Shown: positions 39,045 through 60,077 of the stretch, one piece after another
How the letters are laid out: every line of letters starts with the position of its first letter
Position numbering within the stretch: the first letter of the stretch is position 1
Source of the DNA: Larus michahellis
Taxonomy: Eukaryota; Chordata; Aves; Charadriiformes; Laridae
Length of the DNA stretch: 64,000 nucleotides
Direction of reading: 5' to 3'
NCBI RefSeq assembly: GCF_964199755.1
Contig: NC_133903.1
Span: forward strand, 2,621,001 to 2,685,000
The notes under the pieces: generated by a model
Told to the model about the DNA's origin: nothing
Databases searched by the model: none
The model's input: only the letters and a program-made list of their open reading frames with translations
Translations under genes and position numbers: made by a program

Positions 39045-39451
39045 ACGGGTTCTCCATGTGCCTTTATTGAGCAGGGACAGCGGGCGCCCACACCTCAACT
39101 CACATATCCACCCACACCTCCATCCACATCTCCTCCACCCACACCTCCATCCACACCTCCATCCACACCTCCATCCACATCTCCTCCACCCACACCTCCA
39201 CCCACACCTCCACCCACACCTCCATCCACACCTCCATCCACACCTCCGTCCACACTGCCCACCCGGGACCATGTGGGGGACACCCAGCAGCCAAGTTTCC
39301 CCGGTCCCCAGCCATGTGGAGGGGGCACATGGCAGCAGGTGACAGTCCCCACCGCCTCCTCCGTGGTGGCACCCCAGCCTATAGGGCCGGAGCACCCAGC
39401 ATCTTCTGGCCAGGTGGCCTGGGCAAGGTGGGGGCAACCTGTGTCTCCCCC
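39045..39451 (-). other. Alpha-glucosidase 3'UTR with poly(A) signal at 39068-39063
   Basis: Follows the stop codon at 39454-39452. Reading the minus strand, a canonical AATAAA lies at 39068-39063 and cleavage should fall about 15-20 bases further on, giving a ~400-base 3'UTR. Much of it is a minisatellite (39105-39256) that ends about 40 bases before the signal. Confidence 0.7.
39105..39256. repeat. 12-bp minisatellite in the 3'UTR
   Basis: About twelve copies of CCACACCTCCAT with variants CCACATCTCCTC and CCACCCACACCT. In the mRNA sense it reads GGAGGTGTGGATGG repeatedly, a G-rich tract that could form RNA G-quadruplexes. All frames are open through it on both strands, creating spurious long ORFs. 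Confidence 0.9.
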
Positions 39452-49707
<10,256 letters not shown>

Positions 49708-50130
49708 CGTCCTGGCGCTGGAGCGAGGGGGAGATGGAGGCAGGTTTGAAGGAGTCGGAGAGGCGGAAAGCTCGCCTGAGCGTCAAGGATGGCTGCCCCG
49801 CTCCCGATGCCCGCGGTTCAGGCAGAGCCTGCCCGCCTCTCCCCGCCTCGGCACCCTGCACCCTGATGTCTACGCCCTTGGCTTAGATTCACACAGCAAA
49901 CTCGGCAAAGGGTGGCTTTGCCAGGATCGATGCCTCACAACTCTCCTGCAGCCCCAAGGGACAAAGTGACACCCGTCTGAACCCCACCTGCTTGCGGGGG
50001 GTGGCAGAGCAGCCCCTCAAGGAGTTTTTCCCAGGTCTGAATTTACGGGCTGCAGCGTTTCTGGAAGCTGCAAGCAAAACCGAGCTCCCTCTGCCCATCG
50101 GAGTGGAGCCGCGGTGCTGGGAACCGCGGC
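49708..50130. other. 5' flank/5'UTR of the GAA-like gene
   Basis: Upstream of the ATG on the minus strand a CCTCGCTCCAG/CGCCAGGACG acceptor-like sequence lies about 15 bases before the ATG, so the 5'UTR may be spliced from a more distant non-coding exon, as in human GAA. I see no coding exon here. Confidence 0.4.
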
Positions 50131-50149
50131 TCCAAGGTGCAGAGCACCC

Positions 50150-50270
50150 TCTGCTCTGAGCATCCCTTGCTCCGAGCATCCCCTTCTCCGAGCATCCCCT
50201 GCTCTGAGCATCCGCTTCTCTGAGCATCCCCTGCTCCGAGCATCCCCTTCTCCGAGCATCCCCCGCCAGC
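50150..50270. repeat. 18-bp minisatellite, about 6-7 copies
   Basis: Tandem GAGCATCCCCTGCTCCGA with TTCTC/TGCTC alternation. On the minus strand it reads as a repeated MLGARDAQSRGCSEKG-like peptide, which is a frame artefact. It lies upstream of the GAA-like start codon. Confidence 0.92.
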
Positions 50271-51230
50271 ACCCAAAGCCCTGAGTCAGAGGTTTCAGCC
50301 CCCGGGAGGGCTGGGCAAGGGATGGCAGGGAATATGCTGTCAGGTTTTGCCTCCCACTGACAAAATCTGATTTTAACAACCTCTCAGGCAAACGTCTCCC
50401 GGACCGTAAGCGAAAGAGCCCCCCATGCTTAGGAGATCCCAGCACCTTAAATAAGAGACACAACTTTCTTCTTGCCATCCCCTGCCCAAGCCAGAGGCAC
50501 TCGGACCCTGCTCACTGCCGCCCTGTGATCGGCAAAAGCTCAGCGAAACGGCTCTCCCCAAAAAGCAGATTTTATTCCCTGGCAGCCCTCCCCGCAGCTC
50601 CGGCACCAAAATGGCTCAACCCACTGGGGCCTGGCTCTGAAGCCACCCCTGAGCACCTGCCCCTGACCCACGCAGCGCCTCAGCCTTATGCAACCCCCGG
50701 TGGCTTCCCCACGCGTGGGTGTCCCCGGGGGTGGCAGCACCCACCCCCCGTGGCCGGCCAGCACCCTCGCCCCCAGCATGCGAACCCCAGGGACCTTGAC
50801 ATGCCACCAGCCCATGCACCCATGCTCACGCCAGGCCGCCCCGCGATGCCACCTCGCAGCAGTGGCACTTGGAGGGGGGGACACACAACCAGTGCCTACA
50901 GCTGGGGGGTCCCCAGCCCAGTTGTGGGAGGCATCGCGCCACGGGACCCCCCTGCCCGGCCTGCCTGGGCCCCGCTCCGGCCATGGCAGGCGCTTACATA
51001 CACGTGTCTCCTCTTGACATTGTGGCTGCGGGCGGGCGGCAGGCAGCGGGCAGGCAGCAGGCAGCGGGCAGGCAGCAGGCAGGGCTCCCAGCCGCTGCAG
51101 CTCCGCCGTAAAAACCCTACAAGACGCTCCGGCTCCTACCGCTCCTCTCTAGTAGCGGCGCCTCCAGCACACGCCTCTCTGGCTGCTTCTCCGCCGCTCG
51201 CTCCTCTGGTTTGTGTGCTTTGTTTTTTCT
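50271..51230 (-). promoter_or_regulatory. Candidate promoter/non-coding first exon region of GAA-like gene
   Basis: GC-rich, with a GGCAGGCAGCGGGCAGGCAG simple repeat at about 51035-51085 and a perfect E-box CACGTG at 51001-51006. On the minus strand GAGCGG/GTAGGAGC-like sequence near 51145 could be a splice donor for a non-coding first exon. I cannot fix a start site; this is a placement by elimination, since the ATG exon appears to have a spliced 5' side. Confidence 0.3.
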
Positions 51231-52900
51231 TTGTTCGTTTGTTTGTTTTTAAGTATATGTATCTACACTCAATGCTCTTCAAAAGCCCCGAGGTGGAAAA
51301 TATGGGAGATTAGTGATTTTTTAGTTTCCCCCAGCCTGGATGCACACAGGGTCTCAAAACCCGGTGTATTGATGCCTCTACCCCTCTTTTAAGGTGAAAG
51401 CGCGTTACCCAAAGCATCGTGAAAGAGGTGTCTGCGCTGAATCCCACACCGTGGCTTCAGGGAATCATGACGCTGGACATGTTTTGAGCACACAGCAGGT
51501 GGGCTGGACCCCCAAAATCCCACACTTCCCAAAACAAAGCCCTTTTCCCACCCAGGTTTTCACCAGAGGCCCTTTCTCCCATGCACTCCTGTTCATCTGA
51601 TTAACGAGTGTATATAATTGCAGGTTCCCTGCCCAGGCTTTCCCACTCTCAGGGGACTGAAGAGCTGCTCGTTGTTTACTATCGAAGGCTGCTGCAGTCT
51701 AAAGGTCAGCAGCAAAGGACAACAGACCTTTGGAGCAGAGTTGCTTTCCCCACGGAATGAAAACAAAAAGTAAGAGCTGTTGTGAACAGGCCGATTCACC
51801 CAGAAACAGAATTTCAGGCGACCTGACCCTCCCATGCCATATGCGATCAGTCAGGTCCATGTTATTGCAAAGACAGGAGAAAATACCTCAATTCTAGCGA
51901 GACCCACACGTGTGACTGTCACCACGGAGGGTGAGACCCCCACCGAGGGTGCAGCCAGCCCATCCCTCCTGCATTCGGGGACCACCATCTCGTGGATGTC
52001 CGCCCTGGATGATGCCGGACCCCTCCAGCCACTCGTGGTTACTACCACCCAGGGAGGTCACAGGGGCAGGTGGCCCCAAGGGTCCCACCACCAGCACCCT
52101 TCTCCTTGCTTCTCTTGGCTCTCTGAGCCACCAGAACCCACCCCCGCTCAGGACGTAAAGGAGATCTGGAGACAAACCTCAAAGGCATCAATGAGGACCC
52201 AGCACCCGGGGCAGGTTTTCAACTGGAGTCTGCAAATCTGGGAGAGGTGAAGGCCGACGTTGCAGTCACACTGGGCAGCAGCTTCGTGCCATCGCCTGGG
52301 AGATTGAACCAACCTCATTAGCTCAGTTCCAATAAATAACAGGGGTTTCTTAACAGCAGGGTGGTGCATCTGCCCAAACCCAGCTTCAGCCAGGGCTCGC
52401 TCCGGCCGCATGGCCCTGCGGGGCTGTGGCAGACGTGGGGCTTGCCATGTTTTGCAGCTCACATTGTGCAAAGGGAGCCATGAAAGCCTTAGACCTGCTC
52501 CAACCAGGATATTTGGCCCTGAGGCTGGAAAGCACAAATTGCACAGGCCCAACAAAGACTTTCTAATATAGTTATGAACAAAAAAAATATCAAAGGGAGC
52601 CCGGTTTCGATGAAGGCAGTTTGGTTTGGTCAACCACCCCTGTTATTACAATTTTCGATGCATTTTCGTTATTGTTGGATGCTGACGGGTTCCAAAACGC
52701 CACTCGCACCATTGGGGTCAGGGAGTTGTGTTAGCAGCTCTGGCAATTGCACAAGGAAAGCACAAGGGCTGGGTGCTAGATCTGGCCCTGGCACAGGATT
52801 TGGCCCTGCAGCTGCGCTTGGGACAGGGGAGAAGCTCTGGGACCTGGCGGTGTTGGGGGCAAAGGCTGGTCCTGTGCCTGGCAGAGAGGGACAAGCCCTG
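51231..52900. other. Intergenic spacer without recognised gene
   Basis: Spacer between the divergent GAA-like and MAFK genes. No exon, repeat family or motif cluster that I can support. Confidence 0.5.
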
Positions 52901-52904
52901 CCAT

Positions 52905-53720
52905 GGAGCACTGGAGACCAAAATAGCCCTCTCAGCATCCCTTAGAGCCTCACAGTGTCCGGGACACATTCCCCACCCGTGTGTATGGGGGTGTAAAACC
53001 CCACGGCCACACCACATCCCCCTGCCATGGACTGCTGGGGAGCAGAACAGCCCCCTGAACACCCCCAAGAGCCTCATGGTGTCCGGGACACATTCCCCCA
53101 CTGCAAACTCACCCACCCACATGTAGGGAGGGGTTTAAAGCCCCATGGCCATGCCACGACCCCCTGCCACGGAGACCTGGGGACCAAAATACCTCCCTGA
53201 GCACCCCCAAGAGCCTCACAGTGTCTGGAACACATTCCCCACCCACTTGTGTGTGGGGTGTGTGCGTGTAAAACCCCACAGCGATGCCGCCCCCACCGCC
53301 ACGAAGCACCGGGGACCAGAACAGCCCCTTGAAAACCCCCGAGAGCCTCACGGTGTCCGGGACACAGTTCCCACCCGTGTGTGTGGGCTGTGTGTAAAAC
53401 CCCACTGCCATACCGCGCCCCCCAAGTCATGGAGCACCAAGGACCAAAATAACACCCTAAGCACAACCGAGAACCTGACGGTGTCCGGGACACGTTCCCC
53501 ACTCGTGGCGGGTGGGTGGGTGTGGGTAAAACCCCATGACCACGCCTGTGTCCGTGTGTGTAAAACCCCACGGCAACACCGCCCCCACCGCCACGAAGCA
53601 CCGGGGACCAGAACAGCCCCTTGAGCACCCCCAAGAGCCTCACAGTGTCCGGGACACGCTCCGGTGTGCGTGTGGGGTGTGTGTGAGTGGGGTGTGTGTA
53701 AAACCCCACGGCCACGCCGC
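52905..53720. repeat. Six-copy ~130-bp satellite with GTGTCCGGGACAC core
   Basis: Units contain, in order, CCCCAAGAGCCTCACAG, the 13-bp core, CATTCCCCACCC, a GTGTGTGGG run, GTAAAACCCCACGGCCA, and GGGGACCAGAACAGCCCC. Cores lie at 52955, 53079, 53221 (diverged), 53353, 53481 and 53645, spaced 124, 142, 132, 128 and 164 bp. The array runs straight into the MAFK CpG island. It keeps long minus-strand frames open that are not genes. Confidence 0.92.
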
Positions 53721-54261
53721 TCCCCCTCCACCCTCCCAGCGCTCCGGCCCGCGGGGCGGGGCCTCGGCGTAGCCCCGCCCCCTCCTCCCCGCGCCATGAA
53801 TGAACGACGCGGGGCGGGGCGGGGCCGGGAAGGGAGCGGAGGCGGAGGCGGGGTTGGTTGCGCCGCGTTGGGGTGAATGGGGCGGTGCCGTGAATGGGGA
53901 GGTGCCGCCGTGAATGGGGCGGTGCCGCGTTGGGGTGAATGGGGCGGCGCCGCGGCGTGGTGACGCGCGGCGTTGACGCGGCCATGCCGGAAGCGGCGGG
54001 GGCGCTGGTTGGTCGGCGGCGCGGCGCGGCGAAAGGAGGAGGAGGAGAACGGGGGGGGGGGGAAAAGGGGGGGGGCGCGCCCCGCGCTTGTTGTTGTCCG
54101 CGAGACTCGCTGGCAAAGGAAAGGGACAGAAGGAACCGCGCACCGACCCCCCCCCTCCCCTTTCCCCGGTGACACCAACACCCCCCCAACGACCCCCCCC
54201 CTCCCCCCCTTCCCCGTCCCCTTTTTCCCACCGCCCCCCCGCGGGCGGTGAGGTGCCGCAG
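53721..54261 (+). promoter_or_regulatory. MAFK: MAFK CpG-island promoter and non-coding exon 1
   Basis: Dense CpG, many GGGGCGG Sp1 boxes and no TATA box. Four tandem copies of GTGAATGGGGCGGTGCC lie at 53873, 53890, 53910 and about 53935, so the Sp1 box itself is tandemly duplicated. An ETS-like CCGGAAG follows at 53987. The untranslated first exon probably ends at the CAG/GTGAGG donor at 54261; another GCG/GTGAGG donor lies 14 bases earlier. Start site and exon 1 limits are inferred. Confidence 0.55.
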
Positions 54262-54383
54262 GTGAGGACCCGCCCGGGCGCGAATGGGGGGGGGGGTGGC
54301 GTTGTGGAAGTGTGGGGGGGGTCGGTGGCGGTTTTTTGAGGGGGGGTTCGGTCCGGTTGGGCGCGGTCGTGCGGAGAGAAAAG

Positions 54384-54394
54384 TGCTGAGTCAC
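54384..54394 (+). promoter_or_regulatory. Consensus small-Maf/CNC (ARE-type) element
   Basis: TGCTGAGTCAC; the other strand reads GTGACTCAGCA, a perfect match to the RTGACnnnGC antioxidant-response core with a full TRE. It is the binding form of CNC-small Maf heterodimers, that is, of the protein this gene encodes. Located about 120 bp inside intron 1. Confidence 0.5.
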
Positions 54395-57300
54395 CACGGC
54401 GGCGGGCACGTGGTTGCCGCCCCCCCGCCCAAGAACACGGTTTTGGGGGGCGGGGGGGGGGGGAACCTTGTCCGCGCCTGCTGAGCGGCCCCTCGGTACC
54501 GGCAGGGGTGTCCCCCCCCCCGCCCCTGGGTCTGTTGGAGAAAGACCTTCCTCCCCCTCTTCCTCCCTCGCGGGATTTATTTCACGGGTTCCGCCGAAAA
54601 TCAGGCCACGAGGGCTCCAATTTGGAACTCCCCCCTCCGCTCCCCCCCCCCCCCCCCCCCAACACACCCCCCACACTTTCCTCCTTTGGGCCAAGTTGTT
54701 ACAGAAAATGGGGAGGGGGGTGGAAAAAGCCTTAATTTCATGCCCCCAGCCTGGTCCTGGGACGGCGGAACTGGTGAAAGTGGTTCCCCCCAGCGAGCCA
54801 CATGCCTTTTTTCATATTTTTTTTTTTTCTTTTCATTTTTCCTTGCACTTTCACTCTTTATAAGCCCTGTGTTGGTCGAGAAGCGCAGCCCGACACTGTG
54901 GGGCTGAGAAGGTTTGGGGTTTTTTTGGGAGGGGGAGGGGGAATTTACCTTGTGATTTCTATTATTATTATTTTTTTCCTCCCTGATGAAAACGGGGCGC
55001 GCGCGCGTTCCTCCGCTTTTCCCTCTCTCCCCTTCCGTGTGTACGCCGTGGAGAAGCCTTCCTCGTGCAAGTCACTTCCTAGAGCTGATGGACGCCGCCG
55101 TTGCCCAATGGCGAGACGAAGGGCTGCGCAGCACCCGGAGTTCGCTCTCCTCTGACCCGCCGGAGGTGCCGGACCATCGTCCGGCAGCAACGGGGCCATT
55201 GCCGCAAGGTTGGGGCCATGCGGTGACTCCACGCCATCGGGGACACCCTGCCCGCTCTCTGCGAGCTCCGAGGGTGGCAGGGCTTTGCACCTTGAGCCGG
55301 GTTGAACATCCCTGGCCGCATTACGCCAGGCTCCCACCCTGTTGGCGGGTGTTTCTGAACCAGAAACGCTGTTTTTTTCGCTTGCCTCTCAAGGATAGTG
55401 TGCTTTGTCATGTTTTATCTCATTTCTGTGCCATCGCCCGTCTCGGCAATCTGTTGCGGTGAAGGAGTTCGGTACTGCCGTGCGCCTCCTGAACGGGGAA
55501 AAAAATACAGATCAGCTTGATACGCTCTTATTTCCCTCAGTGTTGGGAGATGATTAATGGCATGGAATGTGCTGTAGAACTTGGTACTGAAAATCTCTAG
55601 CTGTGTGAGATGTTTGGGAAGCGAGGAAAGGCCAGCTGGGAGCGCCGGCCCCCGTGGCAGTCGGGGTTTGTGGGATAAACTCGCTCGCTGATCGTTTTTG
55701 TAAACATCCAGCTGTGAAATACTTGAGTGGCGCTAGCACTTTCAATTATCGGGAAGTTTCAGGCTCAGCACCCCGTAGAGATGAGCAGGCAGTTTCCACT
55801 TTCTGCCTGAGCCATTGTTTCAGGCTACCTTCAAACTCGGGCAGGGGCTCCCAAGCATGAAACAAGCACAGAGCGATGCAGCGCTCTGTGACGATGTCGA
55901 TGGTTGGGTTGGGTTGGGTTGACAAGAACTCGGGGCGGGTGGGCAGGCAGTAACGAGAGCGATGACCCTGCCGCTGAGCTCCCCAGCAGAGGGACAGGTT
56001 GTGTGGCGAATCCCTCTGTTTTGCACTATTGCAGGACCCTGAGTAGCACTACCGTTATGTTCCATTATTAGCAGTCGGTGGAGGTGTCTGACTTGCTGGC
56101 TGGCACGTGGGGTCCGGAGCAGTCAGGTTAGGAATCCCGTCTCTGCCCCAGGACCCGTCTGCGTGGCCGAGCAAGTTATTTGCTGTCACTCGGTGTCTCA
56201 GCTTGGCTGGCTGGGGGAGACGCGTCCCTGGGCTGGTGATGCTGAGGTGTAATTCTGGTGTAGCTCTGTCATTGCCTTTTATAAGCACGTGATGGAAAAA
56301 GTGCTGTACGCTTGTCGGTACCGGGGCTGGCTGCCGCATACCTTTCCCCTTCAGCCACCTCCTCGGTGGAGTTCCTGAGGTGACGCACCAGCGTACCCCC
56401 CCGGTGCTCCGTATCCTCTGCTCCCTGACCACAGGCGCTCTGCAGCATCTGACTGCGTTGTTTACCAAACCGCTGAAGACTGTCTGATCCGTGTCCAGGC
56501 TTCCCCAGAGAGCGCCTCAGAGAGCCGTGTCCTGGCAGCTCTCGAACGCGCTCTGAAGGTTCCCGAGTCTCCCCTTTGCTGCTGGATGCTGGTTCCGATC
56601 CATAAGGGAAATGGAAAGCTGGCCAGCTGGGCGAGGGCTGCGTGGAGCTCCTCTAGAACAGTAAACAGTGACTCACCCCCTCCTTGTGTCTTCTCTCTCT
56701 CCATGTCAAATATATTGCCTCGCATATGCTTCTACTCTCTGATTCACACCGTCAGCCCGTCCCTCCCCGCTCCCATTACGAATGAGTGACAAGCGTCACT
56801 CTGCCTTACGGGATGTGTGAAGACCGTCAGGGCAGGCGGATGGCTTTTTGAATGATGGGGAGAGGGATGGTGCTCTGCCTGCCATGCTGCGATGTGCCGG
56901 GAATCCGCGTCGCGCCTCCGAGCGGCAGAGGCACAGCGACGAGGATTGAAGCGTCTGTAGTTCCCTTCACCTGTCAGCTCTGCTGTTATCCTTGGTAGGC
57001 GCATCCGTTTGGCCAGCGCTCGGGAGCTGGGAATAACTTGCTGATAAAGGAGAAATTTGGGTGACTTTACTAAGTAAACGGCTTCCTGGGAATTAAATCG
57101 CCGCGTTTGGGAAGGAGCAGAGTATTCCTTGTGTAACTGTCGGTGCTGAGTTGAGAGTCGATGGCGGAGATCCCCATCGCTGCTTGAACCTTCCGCTGTT
57201 TTTCTGCCCTCTGGAAGTTGTCGCTGGCCTGGCTGAAGGTGAGGGTTGCATGTTTTCAGTTTGCTGTACGTGTCTGAGGATGGAAGCTAAACACCAGCGG

Positions 57301-58699
57301 GGCCGTCTGCCAGGCACTCATGTTCTGGCCGGGATTGTCTTTCAGTGTAGAAAGAGTTTTAAAATTCGAGTTCATCCGCAGTTGTCGGGTGTCGGCAGGG
57401 ACTTTATAGTAATTCCTTAATGCGTAATGCGCTTTGAAAGCCCTGTAGCGTGGAAAGTCTGAAATCTCATTCTGGCATGTTTTCTTTCTTAATTGCAAGC
57501 CTTGTGTGGAAGGCTCTGTCCTACCTCTGCTCGAGACAGGCTTTCTGCCGCCTTCCCCTCTCAGAGCAGAGGAACCGGGGGATCTCGGGATGGTCCGAGC
57601 CGAGAGCATCAGGCTTGGGATGGCAGCTGGAGACCCCCAGGTTTTTGGGAGGATGTTGCAAGAGGCGTCAGAGTTGCTTGAGAGAGGGAGAGGGCGTTGG
57701 CAAGGCTGTCAATGGGTAACTTTATTGCAGAATTACAAGGGCTCTTTATGTAACCCGCAGTCAAAACACTCGCTTTAAATCCGAGCTGCTCTGGTTGGTG
57801 TATTGGTGGTGTATTACTACTCGCCGCTTTATTTATGTAGCGTTCAAAGTGTGTTGTACGGCTTACAGAATAGAGATGTAATGCGGTCCTTGCTCCAAAA
57901 AGTTGAGCTCCTAATTTTAGAAGTGATGCAGCAAACGCAATTAAGAAAAGAAGGGCAGGAATAGGGTAAAGACTAAAAAGGGTGCTAGTAATCAAAATCG
58001 CAGGCAGGGTCCCAGAAAACCCCTGTGCGGCATGGTTATGGGACGCTGCTGGATATGGCACATTTGCAGGAGGGTTTATGACTCTTGTCGTGGGGTTTTG
58101 CCTTTCTGAGTGTGGGAGATGCCGTGCCAATTGTAGTTGCTTGCTGTTGGTGGCTGAATAGTCCCAAACAGTCCTGATGGGGAGGATTTTGCAGGTGGGG
58201 AGACGGAGTCGGAGCCCGAGTCCCCGCAGGACTGTTGGTGAGGGTTGCGAGTGCTGCCATATGGGTTTCGAGTGGAGCCCGTACCACACCTGTGGGTTCA
58301 CCTGGTGCAGAGACAGGACTCGTACTGGTGTCTGAGTGCCAGAATTGGGCTCGTTTGAGTGCTCCTACTCGCCCTACCCAATCCTGCGCTTGGGGTTGGG
58401 GCAGACCCCCATCTCCCACCCTTGGTTGAAGAGGGCTCTGGCATCGCAGCCATTCCAGACGGTGCCCTGAACCTCCTTGCTCCTCTCTGTACCAGCGGTG
58501 GCTCTGGCACATTGTCCCTGGTGCCACAGGAGGGATCCCATTCCATCTCGGAGGGATCCCAGCCTTCCTGGAAGCGATGCCGGCATCTCCGGGGTGCTTT
58601 GAGGTGCAGGGGGAGCCAGGCGTGCGGCACAAGACCCCGAACCGAGCGCCGGGGCATCTGTGCCATCCGCTGAGGGGTGCGCAGGGAAAGGAGATGCCG

Positions 58700-59320
58700 C
58701 TTTGGTAACACGGAGCAGCAGGTGACCAGGAGGGTGTTTGTCCCGTGGAGCCGGAGCGTTGCTGGGGTGGCAGGCGAGCCCCAGCGCCGACCCCCGCTGG
58801 CGGCAACTTCACCCCTCGCCTCTTGTTTTCCGCGATGTTTTACATTTCTTTCCGTCTCCGCGCGGCCAAGCGGCCCTGTTCAGTTTTTCCATCGGCTGGC
58901 GTCGAAAGCGCTTTGAAGACGCGCTGGGTGAGGATCAAAAGGCTTTTTGTGTAAGGGGTGGGTGTGACGGGGCCGGTCGCCGGCCTCCCCCTCCGTTTTG
59001 GCTTTCCTTTTCCGGTGGTGGCGGGACGGCAGCAGCGTGCCCCTTCCCTTGTAGGGCCGGGGGGGGGGATGCCGAGGGAAGGAAGAGTTTCTGATGCTGT
59101 GGGAATGTGAGCTCGCAAACTCTGTAAACAGCTGGTGACTCACTGCATAACTATGGCACCAACTGCCTGCGGCCCGCTCTCTGCAGGGAGGGGGCTGCCG
59201 GCCCTTTCCTTTATGCACTGGCAGCGTCTCTGCTCTCCTCAGCTCGCCGGGACGAGGAGCTTTTTCCTTCCTCTTCCTCCTCCATGGTAGCGCCTACTCG
59301 GCGCCTCCGGCCTGGAGGTA
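58700..59320 (+). promoter_or_regulatory. MAFK: Possible alternative MAFK first exon/CpG patch
   Basis: GC-rich patch with CpGs ending in a CCTGGAG/GTAGGGG donor-like site near 59318. Mouse Mafk is known to use alternative non-coding first exons. Nothing in the sequence alone proves transcription here, and the limits are approximate. Confidence 0.25.
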
Positions 59321-59726
59321 GGGGTGGACCGGGGGGGGGGGTCTGACGCGTCTCCTGTGCTCCTGCCTGCGGTCAGCCCTGCCGCAAAACACGCGGCGTG
59401 GGCAGCAGCCGGAGGTCAGGCATGTCCCCGTCCCTCCGAGGGGGCAGCCCGGGACCAGGACTTACCCCCCTGCCCAACCCGCTCTGGTGAGGAGACAGCC
59501 CGGGGTGGGGAGGAGTGAAGGACGCGGTGATGCTCTAGAAAACGCAGCGCACACCAGTTGCTGTAAGTGGTCCATTCATCACGGAGCATCTTGGCTTGTG
59601 CGGCTGTCCTTGTCCCTCCTCCAGACATGGAGAGCCGTGCTGTCTCGGGCTTAAAAATAGAGGAGGCACCTAAATACACTCCCTGATATCTAGGATACTA
59701 TCTCACAGCTTTGCACTTTACGGGAT

Positions 59727-59750
59727 TTTTTTTTTTTTTTTTTTTTTTCT
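59727..59750. repeat. Poly-T tract
   Basis: A run of about 22-24 T in MAFK intron 1 followed by CTTCCCCCCC. No retrotransposon body or target-site duplication could be identified around it. Confidence 0.9.
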
Positions 59751-60022
59751 TCCCCCCCATGCTCTTCGTCTTGATTTTTACGTAAGTCGTGTGACGGTAA
59801 GGCGTCTCCACTGATAAAATTCAAGTGACAGCAGCGCGGGCTGAGCTGGCACCTTCACCCACACGGCTCCCGCTGGTCCCCACACCCCACCTTTGCGCCC
59901 CCCCACCCCGGATCCCGCCGCCCCCCGTTCGCAGATATGAATGAGTTTGTTTACTCTCCGACGACCTCGTGATGTCTTTGCACAGACATGACCTGAAGTC
60001 ATTATTGCTTTTGGGCTTCTCT

Positions 60023-60077
60023 GTTTCCATGGCGACTGTCTCCGGGTTGGCTACTTTCCCAAGGTCACCATGGCAAC
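60023..60077 (+). promoter_or_regulatory. Paired RFX X-box motifs
   Basis: GTTTCCATGGCGAC at 60023-60036 and GTCACCATGGCAAC at 60064-60077, starting 41 bp apart. The second is a perfect imperfect-palindrome X-box (GTNRCC..RGYAAC); the first has two deviations. CRE/AP-1-like TGAAGTCATT lies just before. A candidate intronic enhancer of MAFK. Confidence 0.5.

Noticed and set aside
53581-53630. REST/NRSE-like string AAGCACCGGGGACCAGAACAG in the satellite
   Set aside because: Too many mismatches and an extra base relative to the NRSE consensus; better explained as part of the repeat unit.
53074-54694. Minus-strand ORFs of 385 and 448 codons near the MAFK promoter
   Set aside because: Produced by the ~130-bp satellite and the GC-rich CpG island, repetitive and low-complexity, with no conserved domain.
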